Assembly: GCA_021773015.1 (NCBI GenBank)
Contig: JAJFKW010000001.1
Span: 2,277,305 to 2,341,304 of the forward strand
Length of the DNA: 64,000 nt
Source: Woeseia sp.
GTDB taxonomy: Bacteria; Pseudomonadota; Gammaproteobacteria; Steroidobacterales; Woeseiaceae
Direction of reading: 5' to 3'
Under the pieces are notes generated by a model. The model did not search any database. It worked only from the letters and a program-made list of their open reading frames with translations, and was not told the origin of the DNA. The position numbers and the translations under genes are program-made. Below, piece after piece: positions 43,646 through 52,873 of the stretch (the first letter of the stretch is position 1; each line of letters opens with the position of its first letter).

Positions 43646-44992
43646 ATGAAGCATTGGCTCAAGAATCCGTATGAGGGATATCTGCGCAAACACGACATGC
43701 GCGAAGATATTGAGATCACCGAAGTTGGGCCGGGAACGCTTGGTGGCGAGTATCTTCGACGTACCTGGCAACCGGTAGCACTTTCCGAGGAGCTGACGGA
43801 TCTGCCGTTGCTGGTAAAAATCATGGGCGAGGAGCTAGTGTTATTTCGCACCAAGAAAGGCGCCATTGGCCTGATCGAGAAGCACTGCGCTCACCGCGGC
43901 GCGTCACTCGAATTTGGGGTTGCCACCGACGAGGGAATTCGTTGTTGCTATCACGGTTGGCACTTCGCGCCAGACGGAACAATTCTTGAAACGCCGAACA
44001 GTCCAAAAAATACTAACCACAAGAAATTTTGTCACGGTGCGTATCCAATAAAAGAATTCAAGGGAATCATATTCACCTACATGGGGCCGCCGGATCAGCT
44101 ACCGGATTTTCCACTACTCGATACTTATCGGGACTATCACGATGAAAATAGTGAATTGGTTCCTTACTCGCTTTACTACCCGTGCAATTGGCTGCAAATA
44201 GCTGAGAATACCCAGGACCCGGTGCACAGTTGTTTCCTGCACACTTCGATAAGCGGCGCACAGTTTGACGAATCTTGGGGCGTAATACCGGTGCTCGACT
44301 GGGTAAGAACACCGCTTGGCATGATGAACGTCAACGTTCGACGTTGGAAGGATAATATTTGGTTGCGGACCACTGAGACGATTTTGCCAAATTACAATCA
44401 GGCTGGTGCCTTTTGGGAACAGCCTAATGATGAGAAGGCGTTTCAGCGAGTAGCAACCACGCGGTTTTTCCGACCAATCGATGACACACATACTGCCGTG
44501 ATGGGCTGGCGATTTTTTAACGACAGCGTCGACCCGGACGGCAACGGCGATGCGACGGCCGTCGGCAAAGACAAAATGGACGCCATTGGTCAAATCGAAG
44601 ATCGCGATCGCGAGAGCCAGCAACGTGAACCCGGCGATTTTGAAGCAATCACTTCACAAGGCTCCGTCGCAATTCATGAACGTGAAACTTGGGTCGAAAC
44701 AGATCGCGGCGTCGGCATGATGCGAAAACTGGTGAAAGAGGGTGTGCATGCAGTTCGCGAGGGCAAACCATTTACATCATTGCCGCGCGACATTCCCGGC
44801 GTAGTCTCGACCTATACTCAAGACTCTGTTGTTAAACGCCCGCCATTGGACGGCTTAGATGATCGAAAAGTGATTCGTGAATACGGAAAACGATATGCGC
44901 AAATAGTCCTCGAATCGGCACGCATAGATCCGGCCGAGCGAAAAGCGTATCTGCAAGCGCAACTCGATGCGCTGTACATTGACAGCCTGTGA
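43646..44992 (+). CDS. Rieske non-heme iron oxygenase (3 of 4), phthalate-dioxygenase-like
   Basis: This 448-aa protein has an N-terminal 40-residue extension, then WQPVALSEEL. The Rieske ligands are CAH (81-83) and CCYH (100-103). The iron site is ENTQDPVHSCFLH (187-199) with Asp191, His194 and His199. The length and extra C-terminal helices match the phthalate 4,5-dioxygenase group, which works with a reductase of the PDR type. No such reductase is found nearby. It heads a plus-strand set with a Gfo/Idh/MocA dehydrogenase and a fused oxoprolinase. Confidence 0.9.
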   Translation: MKHWLKNPYEGYLRKHDMREDIEITEVGPGTLGGEYLRRTWQPVALSEELTDLPLLVKIMGEELVLFRTKKGAIGLIEKHCAHRGASLEFGVATDEGIRCCYHGWHFAPDGTILETPNSPKNTNHKKFCHGAYPIKEFKGIIFTYMGPPDQLPDFPLLDTYRDYHDENSELVPYSLYYPCNWLQIAENTQDPVHSCFLHTSISGAQFDESWGVIPVLDWVRTPLGMMNVNVRRWKDNIWLRTTETILPNYNQAGAFWEQPNDEKAFQRVATTRFFRPIDDTHTAVMGWRFFNDSVDPDGNGDATAVGKDKMDAIGQIEDRDRESQQREPGDFEAITSQGSVAIHERETWVETDRGVGMMRKLVKEGVHAVREGKPFTSLPRDIPGVVSTYTQDSVVKRPPLDGLDDRKVIREYGKRYAQIVLESARIDPAERKAYLQAQLDALYIDSL

Positions 44993-45038
44993 CGTGCAAG
45001 ACCCAACATCAAAATGCCGATAAATAGGGGACACTAGA

Positions 45039-46097
45039 ATGTTGCGATGTGCGATTGCTGGCCTTGGGCGATGGGGACAGCGCTTAGTCGACTCATGTCA
45101 AGTACACGGCAAACCGGTTGGCGATGAACTATACTTCACCCACGCGGTCGCGCGCTCGCCCGACAAGTACCGAGATTACTGCGCGCATCAGCGGCTGATG
45201 CTAGCGGACGATTATCACGACTTGCTTGCAGATTCAAAAATCGACGCGGTGGTACTCGCAACGCCGCATAGCCAACACTTCGAACAGATTACTGCAGCAG
45301 CAACCGCAGGCAAACACGTTTTCGTCGAAAAACCGTTTACACTCGAATGCGACCACGCGGTGAGCGCTGCCGATAGCGCCAGCGGTGCCGGAGTGGTTCT
45401 GGCAGTTGGCCATAACCGGCGCTTTCTGCCGGCGCTGCAAGACTTACGATCGATGATCGATAACGGTGAGCTTGGGACAGTCACGCACATGGAAGGGAAT
45501 TTCTCTGGCCCTTTCGGTCTCGACTACGATCGGACGATGTGGCGCGCGAATGCTATCGAGAGTCCTGCTGGTGGCATGACCGCAATGGGCATTCATATCG
45601 TTGATGCGCTAATTTATCTCGGCGGACCAATTGCTCAAGTAAGCGCGCAAAGTTTAGGCAACGTTCTTGATGTCGAAATGGACGACACAACATCCGTACT
45701 GATGCGTTTTGAGAACGGCGCATCTGCAATGCTAAGCACGCTCTGCGCAACGGCGCGGCAATGGCGGTTGCAGGTGTTCGGAACCAAAGGTTGGGTGCAG
45801 CTTCGTGATCACCACCTGCTAGACACATGTTATGTTGGGCAGCAACAAGCCGATACAAAAATCTATCCAGAAACAGACATTGAGCTAGCAGAACTAGAGG
45901 CATTCGCACGAGCTTGCCGAGGTGCAGCTGAATACTCGGTAACGCTAGACGAGGCGGTGCACGGAATTGCCGTGCAAGATGCAATTATAGAATCTGCGCT
46001 TGCCGACACCGCGCTACACGTTGTAGGCCGCCATGACCGATGGCACCCGGCGCTGCGCAGCAGAGATTCCTTCCCACCGTCGCTAACCGACGAATAG
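45039..46097 (+). CDS. Gfo/Idh/MocA-family oxidoreductase
   Basis: The 352-aa protein has an N-terminal Rossmann domain beginning LRCAIAGLGRWGQRLV (GxGxxG) and the signature HVFVEKPFTL (about 92-101) that holds the catalytic Lys. VGHNRRFLPALQDL follows, and SPAGGMTAMGIHIVDALIYLGG carries the conserved His. It oxidises or reduces sugars or cyclic polyols with NAD(P), although catabolic members of other function exist. It follows the Rieske oxygenase by 46 nt and precedes the oxoprolinase by 53 nt, so it is probably co-transcribed with both. Confidence 0.87.
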   Translation: MLRCAIAGLGRWGQRLVDSCQVHGKPVGDELYFTHAVARSPDKYRDYCAHQRLMLADDYHDLLADSKIDAVVLATPHSQHFEQITAAATAGKHVFVEKPFTLECDHAVSAADSASGAGVVLAVGHNRRFLPALQDLRSMIDNGELGTVTHMEGNFSGPFGLDYDRTMWRANAIESPAGGMTAMGIHIVDALIYLGGPIAQVSAQSLGNVLDVEMDDTTSVLMRFENGASAMLSTLCATARQWRLQVFGTKGWVQLRDHHLLDTCYVGQQQADTKIYPETDIELAELEAFARACRGAAEYSVTLDEAVHGIAVQDAIIESALADTALHVVGRHDRWHPALRSRDSFPPSLTDE

Positions 46098-46150
46098 TAG
46101 ACAACCTTCGCATCTGATCCGCGGCTGTCATTACCAAAGAGCACACAAGA

Positions 46151-49100
46151 ATGGACTTCAACGATAAAGGGAAGTGGGAATTCTGGATTGACCGCGGCGG
46201 CACATTTACAGATGTTGTTGCCCGCCAGCCCAATGGTGAAGTCCTGGTTCACAAACTCCTCTCAGAAAATCCCGAGCAGTATCGAGATTCATCGATACAA
46301 GGCATCAAGGATATTCTTGATGTCGACACCACTGGCATAGTGCCGGTCACAGAAATCGCCGCTATAAAGATGGGTACCACCGTTGCGACTAACGCATTGT
46401 TAGAGCGCGCAGGAGATAGGACGCTCCTGGTAACGACCAAAGGATTTAGAGACGCACTGAGAATCGGATATCAGAATCGTCCGGATCTGTTTGCCTTGAA
46501 TATCGAGCTACCCGAAATGCTCTACAGCGCGGTACTCGAGGTAGATGAACGCGTCGATGCGCACGGAACGGTGCTTAAAACGCTTGATGTGTCCGCGGTG
46601 GCAAATGAGCTGCAGCCACATTACGACACCGGCATTCGCAGCGTAGCGATAGTTTTTATGCATGGCTACCGTTATCACGATCATGAAAATCGACTAGCAG
46701 AACTCGCCCGGCAAATTGGTTTCACACAGATTTCTATCAGTCACAAGGCAAGCCCATTGATGAAACTGGTGTCTCGTGGCGACACCACGGTGGTCGACGC
46801 TTACCTTTCACCCATACTGAGAAAATACATAAATCAAGTCTCGTCAGAGCTTTCAGGTCTAGCCGATCACGGCGGTCGATTGATGTTCATGCAGTCGAGC
46901 GGCGGCTTAACCGATTCCAGCTTTTTCCAGGGCAAAGACGCAATTCTTTCCGGCCCTGCCGGTGGTGTCGTTGGTATGGCGAGAGTCTGCGAGGCCGCCG
47001 GCTTCAGCAAAGTCATCGGCTTCGATATGGGCGGCACGTCCACCGACGTAAGTCACTATGACGGAGAATTCGAAAAGGCATTTGAGACGCATGTGGCTGG
47101 TGTACGGTTACGCGCGCCCATGATGCTGATTCATACGGTCGCCGCCGGTGGCGGCTCAATACTGCATTTTGACGGCTCGCGATATCGTGTCGGCCCCGAC
47201 TCTGCCGGCGCGCATCCTGGTCCGGTCAGCTATCGTAATGGTGGCCCGCTGACCGTAACGGACTGCAATGTCATGCTGGGCAAACTTCAAGCGGATCAAT
47301 TTCCGAAATTATTCGGCCCCAACTCAAACAAAGCACTGGACCACGCAGCAGTAACGGAGAAATTCAACAGCCTTGCAGCGGAGATAGAAAAAACTACGGG
47401 CAGCAAAAGAACAGCGGAGCAAGTCGCTTCTGGATTTCTGTCGATTGCCGTACAGAACATGGCTAACGCCGTCAAAAAGATTTCAGTGCAGCGTGGCTAC
47501 GACATCACAGAATACACACTCTGTTGTTTTGGTGGGGCCGGAGGTCAGCACGCCTGCTTGGTCGCTGATTCACTGGCAATGAAGAGCATTCTAATTCACC
47601 CGTATGCGGGCGTACTTTCCGCCTATGGTATGGGGCTAGCGGATACTGTCGTAGGTCGACAACAGGCCGTCGAAACCATCCTCAATGCAGAGATTCTTTT
47701 GAGCCTGTCCTCAATTTTTGACAACTTGCAGAATGATGGTGTGAGTGAAATTAAGCGTCAAGGAGAAAGCAGCAATAGTTTGCAATTCAAACACCTGCTA
47801 CACATTCGATACCAGGGTTCGGACACAGCTTTGGTGGCTAAACGGGCGACGCTAGACGAGGTTGTTGGCCAGTTTGAACAGCTGCATCAAATGCGTTTTG
47901 GTTTCATCTCTCCAGAGAAAAACATGATTATCGAATCCGTAGAGGTCGAAGTCGTGGCTGCTGCCAAACCGTCAATTGTTATCAACCGAGTGGGCAATGC
48001 GAAGCATCAGGCGATATCAAATTCGGCACTGAATTGCTTTATGGATGATCAGTGGCAAGCTACACCATTTTTTCAAAGAGAAGAGCTAGTCATTGACGAA
48101 CCGATCAATGGCCCGGCCGTGATTCTCGATCCCACCAGCACGATTGTGATCGAACCTGGCTGGAGGGGCACGGTCACATCCGACAACAATATTTTGCTTG
48201 AACGCTATTTAGCAAGAAAGGAAGCAAAAGCGATCGGCACCGAAGTCGATCCGGTGATGCTGGAAATATTCAACAACTTGTTCATGTCAGTAGCCGAACA
48301 AATGGGCCTCGTTCTCGAAAACACCGCAGAATCGGTGAATATTAAGGAACGCCTCGATTTTTCCTGCGCGATTTTTGACCCGACGGGCGCTTTGATTGCA
48401 AACGCGCCACACATTCCATCACACCTCGGCTCGATGGGAGAAAGTATTACAACGGTCGTTAAAGAACGTGAAGGCGACATAAAACCGGGCGACGCCTACA
48501 TTCTCAACGCACCTTACAACGGCGGCACCCACCTGCCTGACGTGACGATTATCAAGCCGATATTCTCCAACGCCGGAGAACTTCTATTCTATGCAGCATC
48601 CCGCGGACATCACACCGACATTGGCGGCACCACGCCCGGTTCGGCACCGGCCGATTCCACCAGCATCGAAGAAGAAGGCGTTGTCATCGACAACTTCAAG
48701 CTGGTTGAGAAAGATCATTTTCGAGAGCAGGAAATTTACGACATCTTGACCAGCGGACCCTGGCCTGCTCGCAACCCCGCAATGAATATCGCAGATTTCA
48801 AAGCGCAACTCGCAGCTTGTGAAAAAGGCGCAAGAGAATTAGGCAAGATGGTCGATCACTATGGCGTGGAAACTGTGCATGCCTATATGCGGCATATTCA
48901 GAATAACGCAGAAGAGTCCGTACGTAGGGTACTTAGCAAGCTAGGCGACGGACAATTCACTTACGCCATGGACGGTGGCAGTCAGATTTCTGTTTCGATA
49001 ACCGTCAATCAAGAAAAACGCGAAGCCGTGGTCGATTTCACGGGCACCAGCCCGCAACATTCTGGAAACTTCAACGCACCGACAGCTGTAGTCAAGGCAG

Positions 49101-49777
49101 CGGTTTTATATACGTTTCGCTGCTTGGCTGGCGACAACATTCCATTGAATGAGGGTTGCCTTAAGCCGATCAAAATAATTATCCCAAAGAAATCTATGAT
49201 CAATCCGGAGTATCCGGGTGCGGTCATATCGGGTAATACCGAAACGGCGCAGGCGTTGGTTGATACCTTATTTGGCGCTTTAAAGATTGCCGCCGCATCG
49301 CAAGGCACAATGAACAACTTTATCTGGGGTAATGACGAACACCAGTATTACGAAACGATATGCGGCGGTTCCGGGGCGACTAGCGAACACGACGGAACGG
49401 ATGCAGTGCATACGCACATGACCAACTCAAGACTCACGGACCCAGAGGTACTGGAGTGGCGCTTCCCGGTTATTCTCGAATCCTTCGAAATTAGAAAAGA
49501 CTCTGGCGGCATAGGCGACAAACACGGAGGAAATGGCGTAGTTCGAAGAGTTAGATTTCTTGAAGATATGAAGGCCAACGTCCTGTCCGGACATCGCGAG
49601 GTACCACCTTACGGTTTAGCCGGCGGTGGCGATGGCAAAGTTGGCAGCAATACGATCGAGCGAGCCGACGGTTCGATTACGCAGTTGACCGGGACCGATC
49701 AGGCTGACATTGAGGCCGGCGATACGTTTGTCATAAAAACGCCAGGAGGTGGCGGCTACGGTACCAGCAAGAACTAA
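46151..49777 (+). CDS. Fused HyuA-HyuB oxoprolinase / hydantoinase
   Basis: At 1208 aa this is one polypeptide holding both halves that are separate at 21915-25557. The N-terminal HyuA part (1 to about 690) has WIDRGGTFTDVVA, IKMGTTVATNALLER, FDMGGTSTDVSHY and FGGAGGQHACLVADSL. The HyuB part starts around EVDPVMLEIFNNLF (about 697) and shows GDAYILNAPYNGGTHLPDVTI, HHTDIGGTTPGS and the terminal KTPGGGGYG. The arrangement equals eukaryotic-type 5-oxoprolinase, which opens 5-oxoproline to glutamate with ATP. Here another lactam or hydantoin could be the substrate. Confidence 0.93.
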   Translation: MDFNDKGKWEFWIDRGGTFTDVVARQPNGEVLVHKLLSENPEQYRDSSIQGIKDILDVDTTGIVPVTEIAAIKMGTTVATNALLERAGDRTLLVTTKGFRDALRIGYQNRPDLFALNIELPEMLYSAVLEVDERVDAHGTVLKTLDVSAVANELQPHYDTGIRSVAIVFMHGYRYHDHENRLAELARQIGFTQISISHKASPLMKLVSRGDTTVVDAYLSPILRKYINQVSSELSGLADHGGRLMFMQSSGGLTDSSFFQGKDAILSGPAGGVVGMARVCEAAGFSKVIGFDMGGTSTDVSHYDGEFEKAFETHVAGVRLRAPMMLIHTVAAGGGSILHFDGSRYRVGPDSAGAHPGPVSYRNGGPLTVTDCNVMLGKLQADQFPKLFGPNSNKALDHAAVTEKFNSLAAEIEKTTGSKRTAEQVASGFLSIAVQNMANAVKKISVQRGYDITEYTLCCFGGAGGQHACLVADSLAMKSILIHPYAGVLSAYGMGLADTVVGRQQAVETILNAEILLSLSSIFDNLQNDGVSEIKRQGESSNSLQFKHLLHIRYQGSDTALVAKRATLDEVVGQFEQLHQMRFGFISPEKNMIIESVEVEVVAAAKPSIVINRVGNAKHQAISNSALNCFMDDQWQATPFFQREELVIDEPINGPAVILDPTSTIVIEPGWRGTVTSDNNILLERYLARKEAKAIGTEVDPVMLEIFNNLFMSVAEQMGLVLENTAESVNIKERLDFSCAIFDPTGALIANAPHIPSHLGSMGESITTVVKEREGDIKPGDAYILNAPYNGGTHLPDVTIIKPIFSNAGELLFYAASRGHHTDIGGTTPGSAPADSTSIEEEGVVIDNFKLVEKDHFREQEIYDILTSGPWPARNPAMNIADFKAQLAACEKGARELGKMVDHYGVETVHAYMRHIQNNAEESVRRVLSKLGDGQFTYAMDGGSQISVSITVNQEKREAVVDFTGTSPQHSGNFNAPTAVVKAAVLYTFRCLAGDNIPLNEGCLKPIKIIIPKKSMINPEYPGAVISGNTETAQALVDTLFGALKIAAASQGTMNNFIWGNDEHQYYETICGGSGATSEHDGTDAVHTHMTNSRLTDPEVLEWRFPVILESFEIRKDSGGIGDKHGGNGVVRRVRFLEDMKANVLSGHREVPPYGLAGGGDGKVGSNTIERADGSITQLTGTDQADIEAGDTFVIKTPGGGGYGTSKN

Positions 49778-49870
49778 CTGCAGCTCGCGCTTATCTAAAC
49801 GGCATTTGCGAGGCGATCACTCGCATTTTTCACGGCGTGCAAGCGCCCCGTTGTGCGGGCGAATGCGACT

Positions 49871-49880
49871 TGTATATACA
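49871..49880. promoter_or_regulatory. TGTATATACA palindrome, HutC-type operator candidate
   Basis: A perfect 10-bp palindrome fitting GT-N-TA-N-AC lies 60 bp ahead of the GntR/UTRA regulator gene. It may be its autoregulatory site. An identical 10-mer precedes the next gene at 50706. Confidence 0.6.
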
Positions 49881-49939
49881 TATCATGATATTGTGTCGAG
49901 CGTTTCCCGTGCGCATCAGCACACTATTTGGAATGATCG

Positions 49940-50662
49940 ATGGCAACAGCTACGCAATCGAGCAGCCCGTTATATGAGCGAGTGAAGCTTCACGTGTTGA
50001 AGCTCATCGAAACCGAGAAATGGGCTGACGGACGGCGATTGCCATCCGAAAGCGAGCTTGTTAAAACCTGCAAGGCGTCTCGCATGACGGTCAACCGTGC
50101 GCTCCGGGAACTCGCCGCCGAGGGCTATATCGAGCGCGTCGCCGGCGTTGGCACTTTCGTTGCTGAAGCCAAAGCCGGCTCGCACCCACTCGATATCAGA
50201 AATATTGCCGAGGAAATCACCACCCGAGGCCATACGCATAGCTGCCAAGTTATTGACTTAACGGAGATTCGTGCAAAACCCGAAGTCGCAATCCAATTTT
50301 CGGTAATGATGGGGTCACGCATATTTCACTCGCAGATCCTGCACTACGAAAGCGGAATGCCGATTCAATTCGAAGACCGCTATGTCTTGCCAGACTTCGC
50401 ACCCGACTACGTAAGCGCTGACTTCAGCCAAATAACCACCAACGAATACCTGCTTAAGATGGGCTCGCGAATCGAGCAGTCTGAACAAAAACTCACATCC
50501 GAAATTCCACCCGCAGACATCGCGGCGGCCCTGCAGGTCGATAGTATTGAACATTGTTTGATTTTGACCCGCCGAACCTGGGTTGGCGGTCGCGTCGTCA
50601 CCTATTCCCACCTGTATCATCCGGCGTCGCGATTTCAGTTCGAGAGTACTTACACACCTTAG
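49940..50662 (+). CDS. GntR-family regulator, HutC/UTRA type
   Basis: This 240-aa regulator has an N-terminal GntR winged helix (about 10-75: YERVKLHVLKLIETEKWADG, LPSESELVKTCKASRMTVNRAL). A C-terminal UTRA ligand domain (about 95-238) contains FHSQILHYESGMPIQFEDRYVLPD and LILTRRTWVGGRVVTYSHLYHP. UTRA domains bind small molecules such as urocanate or sugars. Perfect TGTATATACA palindromes precede it and the downstream gene, and related sites precede several other genes to 62.4 kb. It is therefore a good candidate for a local regulator. Confidence 0.93.
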   Translation: MATATQSSSPLYERVKLHVLKLIETEKWADGRRLPSESELVKTCKASRMTVNRALRELAAEGYIERVAGVGTFVAEAKAGSHPLDIRNIAEEITTRGHTHSCQVIDLTEIRAKPEVAIQFSVMMGSRIFHSQILHYESGMPIQFEDRYVLPDFAPDYVSADFSQITTNEYLLKMGSRIEQSEQKLTSEIPPADIAAALQVDSIEHCLILTRRTWVGGRVVTYSHLYHPASRFQFESTYTP

Positions 50663-50705
50663 TTTTCGCACTTGAAGGCAGCTTGCAGAGAACCGGCTAT
50701 CGCCC

Positions 50706-50715
50706 TGTATATACA
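50706..50715. promoter_or_regulatory. TGTATATACA palindrome ahead of carboxymuconolactone-decarboxylase-like gene
   Basis: Identical to the site at 49871, this 10-bp palindrome lies 28 bp before the start at 50743 and 44 bp after the regulator's stop. It could let the regulator control the downstream gene separately. Confidence 0.58.
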
Positions 50716-50742
50716 AATCCAGGAAAGAGAAAAAGGCACACT

Positions 50743-51315
50743 ATGAGCGCATGGATTGAAATGATTCCCGAGGCAGAAGCAACAGGCGTACTACGCGAAA
50801 TGTACGACCAGGCACAGACGCCTCACGGCACCGTCGACAATGTGATGAAGGCACATTCATTGCGTCCACACACTATGCAGGGGCATATCGCGTTGTATCG
50901 AAGCGTCTTGCATCATCCTGACATTACGTTACCGCTGTGGTTTCTCGAAGTTGTCGCCTCTTATACAAGCATCAAGAACAAATGTGATTACAGCCTGACG
51001 CACCATTTCATGAATGCGCGACGCTTGATGAATGACGATGCGCGCGCGGATGAAGTTTACGCAGCGCTTCAAGATGGGGAGCCGCAGCGAATGTTTTCCG
51101 GCAAAGAGCTTGCGCTGCTCGAATACGCGGCGAAACTAACTGTGCAAGTCGGTGCCATGGAAAAAAGCGACGTAGACGCACTGCATGCAGCAAATTGTAA
51201 CGACGGTGAAATTCTAGAGGTTAACCAAGTCGTCGCGTATTTCAATTATTCAAATCGACTGCTAAATGGACTAGGCGTGACAACGCAAGGCGACGCGGTC
51301 GGATATTACAAGTAG
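50743..51315 (+). CDS. Carboxymuconolactone decarboxylase-like (CMD/AhpD-fold) protein
   Basis: The ATG at 50743 (190 aa) is chosen because it begins the conserved domain and follows an AGGAAAGAGAAAAAGG stretch; the frame is open upstream inside the regulator gene. The all-helical fold is typical of the peroxidase-related CMD group: LPLWFLEVVASYTSIKNKCDYSLTHHFMNAR, with one Cys and His-His where the usual CxxC-x3-H active site lies, so the second Cys is a Ser here. It could be a decarboxylase or redox protein with altered chemistry. It ends one base before the convergent NicX-like gene. Confidence 0.82.
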   Translation: MSAWIEMIPEAEATGVLREMYDQAQTPHGTVDNVMKAHSLRPHTMQGHIALYRSVLHHPDITLPLWFLEVVASYTSIKNKCDYSLTHHFMNARRLMNDDARADEVYAALQDGEPQRMFSGKELALLEYAAKLTVQVGAMEKSDVDALHAANCNDGEILEVNQVVAYFNYSNRLLNGLGVTTQGDAVGYYK

Positions 51316-51316
51316 T

Positions 51317-52429
51317 TTATGCTTCGCTCGTTGTAAGTTGGTCGCCAAGACCGTATTCCATCATTGGCTGCTCGAAGAGTGCTTGCATACCGGGGTACTC
51401 ATCGAGCAGCTCTTGCACCTCAGGCGTTTCCGCGAAGAGCACGTGACCAGCACGCCACAGGTCCACTCCGTCGACAGTAATAGTTGGATCAAATACCGAT
51501 ACACATATCTCGCCTGGCGCGTAGTCACCGCATGTATGCAGATGAAGATAGCGTGGATTGCCGAACGCAGACCCCCCCCAACGTGCCAGATTGTCTACAG
51601 CTAAACCGTGATAGCCATTTTGTGGATGGAAACCGGCGTGCCATGAATGTATGGCATCACGATCGATAGCATATTTTTCCGCGACCGTCTCATAGTGCGC
51701 ACGGATTTTATTGACCTCACGCTCATCACCCTCGAAGCTGACCACACGACCATTTTCGACTATCGCCATCACTACGCCATCTATCAGAACGTAATCCGGT
51801 TGGTACAGACGCGAACCGGTCGGGCAAAGCCACTTTGACAATGCAATCTTGCCTGAAAAACTGCTTGCCGGAATCGGCCGAAAAACTGTCAACGGAAAAC
51901 GTCGAACACTTACGTCATCGGCGGCGTCATTGCCCGGATCGGGCGGTGACTGACCAACGAGATGAGTACCTGATGCACAACTAATGGTAATCTTTTTGCT
52001 ACCGAATAGTGCTTTGTTGATCAAAGATCTAAATTGCAAAAAAAAGCGATGGTTGGCGCTACAAAATGGCGTGCTAAATGCGTGCTCATCCAACGCATAG
52101 CACATCGTTTTTGTTCCCGCTCCGCCAAGCTCCGTGAATCTCACTTGATCGCCGATTCGCGCGAGAAATAAAGCGTGATCGGCAGCCTCCATTGCGCGCT
52201 TGATGTTTGGCGGAAACGTTTCCGCGTCTTCGACGACCGGTGCGGCGACAATTTCAACATCCAGCGCACGTTTGCGGGCATGTGCGGCAATAATTTCGTC
52301 CAATTTTTCTGAGTAGTAACCGCCCTTACCTTGCTCGCTAATGATCGTCAGTGACTCGCCAGGCGTTACTTCCATGCAATTGTCGAGCAGGTTGTCTATT
52401 CCCGCCTGAATGAGTACGTTTGTATTCAC
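51317..52429 (-). CDS. M29 aminopeptidase / NicX-like metalloprotein
   Basis: This 370-aa protein resembles the superfamily that includes M29 aminopeptidases and 2,5-dihydroxypyridine 5,6-dioxygenase (NicX). An N-terminal helical region around ADHALFLARIGDQVRF precedes a C-terminal metal half with HAGFHPQNGY (about 265) and HLHTCGDYAPGE (about 296). In NicX the second metal motif is H-x-D; here it reads HLHT, so metal binding may differ. It could cleave a pyridine ring, act as a peptidase or have another role. Its start overlaps the small CMD gene as ATGA. Confidence 0.62.
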   Translation of the reverse strand: MNTNVLIQAGIDNLLDNCMEVTPGESLTIISEQGKGGYYSEKLDEIIAAHARKRALDVEIVAAPVVEDAETFPPNIKRAMEAADHALFLARIGDQVRFTELGGAGTKTMCYALDEHAFSTPFCSANHRFFLQFRSLINKALFGSKKITISCASGTHLVGQSPPDPGNDAADDVSVRRFPLTVFRPIPASSFSGKIALSKWLCPTGSRLYQPDYVLIDGVVMAIVENGRVVSFEGDEREVNKIRAHYETVAEKYAIDRDAIHSWHAGFHPQNGYHGLAVDNLARWGGSAFGNPRYLHLHTCGDYAPGEICVSVFDPTITVDGVDLWRAGHVLFAETPEVQELLDEYPGMQALFEQPMMEYGLGDQLTTSEA

Positions 52430-52764
52430 TGGCTGGAAAACTGGTCAAATGCCTGCAGCGCTTTCGAACCATAGTTAATCGCAGGCCCACCACCCATGTA
52501 GGCGCACATTGCGAGCACGTCCGTAACTTCCTCTCGTTTAGCTTCCAAGCGAACCAAGTTACGTGTGTGGTAGCCAATGCAGTGATCGCAGCGAGTACTG
52601 ATGGCGACCCCTAGCGCGACCAGTTCCTTGGTTTTTAGGTCAATACCACTGCCGCTCTTGGCCGCCTCCCCCATTTTGCCGAACGATTGCATGGTTCCTG
52701 GCAGTGCCTTTGCGTAGACCGCGAGATCTTTGTCGGCATCTTTGATGAACTTTATCCAATCCAT
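52426..52764 (-). CDS. AhpD-like carboxymuconolactone decarboxylase-family protein
   Basis: The 112-aa protein has the CMD core: TKELVALGVAISTRCDHCIGYHTRNLVR (shown in parts) with the redox motif CDHC-x2-H at about residue 79-85. Such small proteins act as alkylhydroperoxidase D-like disulfide reductants or gamma-carboxymuconolactone decarboxylases. It lies 109 nt after the start of the fourth Rieske oxygenase unit and overlaps the NicX-like gene by 4 nt, so the Rieske-CMD-NicX order may be one operon. Confidence 0.86.
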   Translation of the reverse strand: MDWIKFIKDADKDLAVYAKALPGTMQSFGKMGEAAKSGSGIDLKTKELVALGVAISTRCDHCIGYHTRNLVRLEAKREEVTDVLAMCAYMGGGPAINYGSKALQAFDQFSSQ

Positions 52765-52873
52765 AATAGTTTCCTATGTAGCGAGCAGTATTTTGACAGC
52801 AAACTTTGTATCCATAATTCGTCGGCTTTTTTGGAATTCAGCGGACTCAGAACATCACACGGCCAGTCGACGG

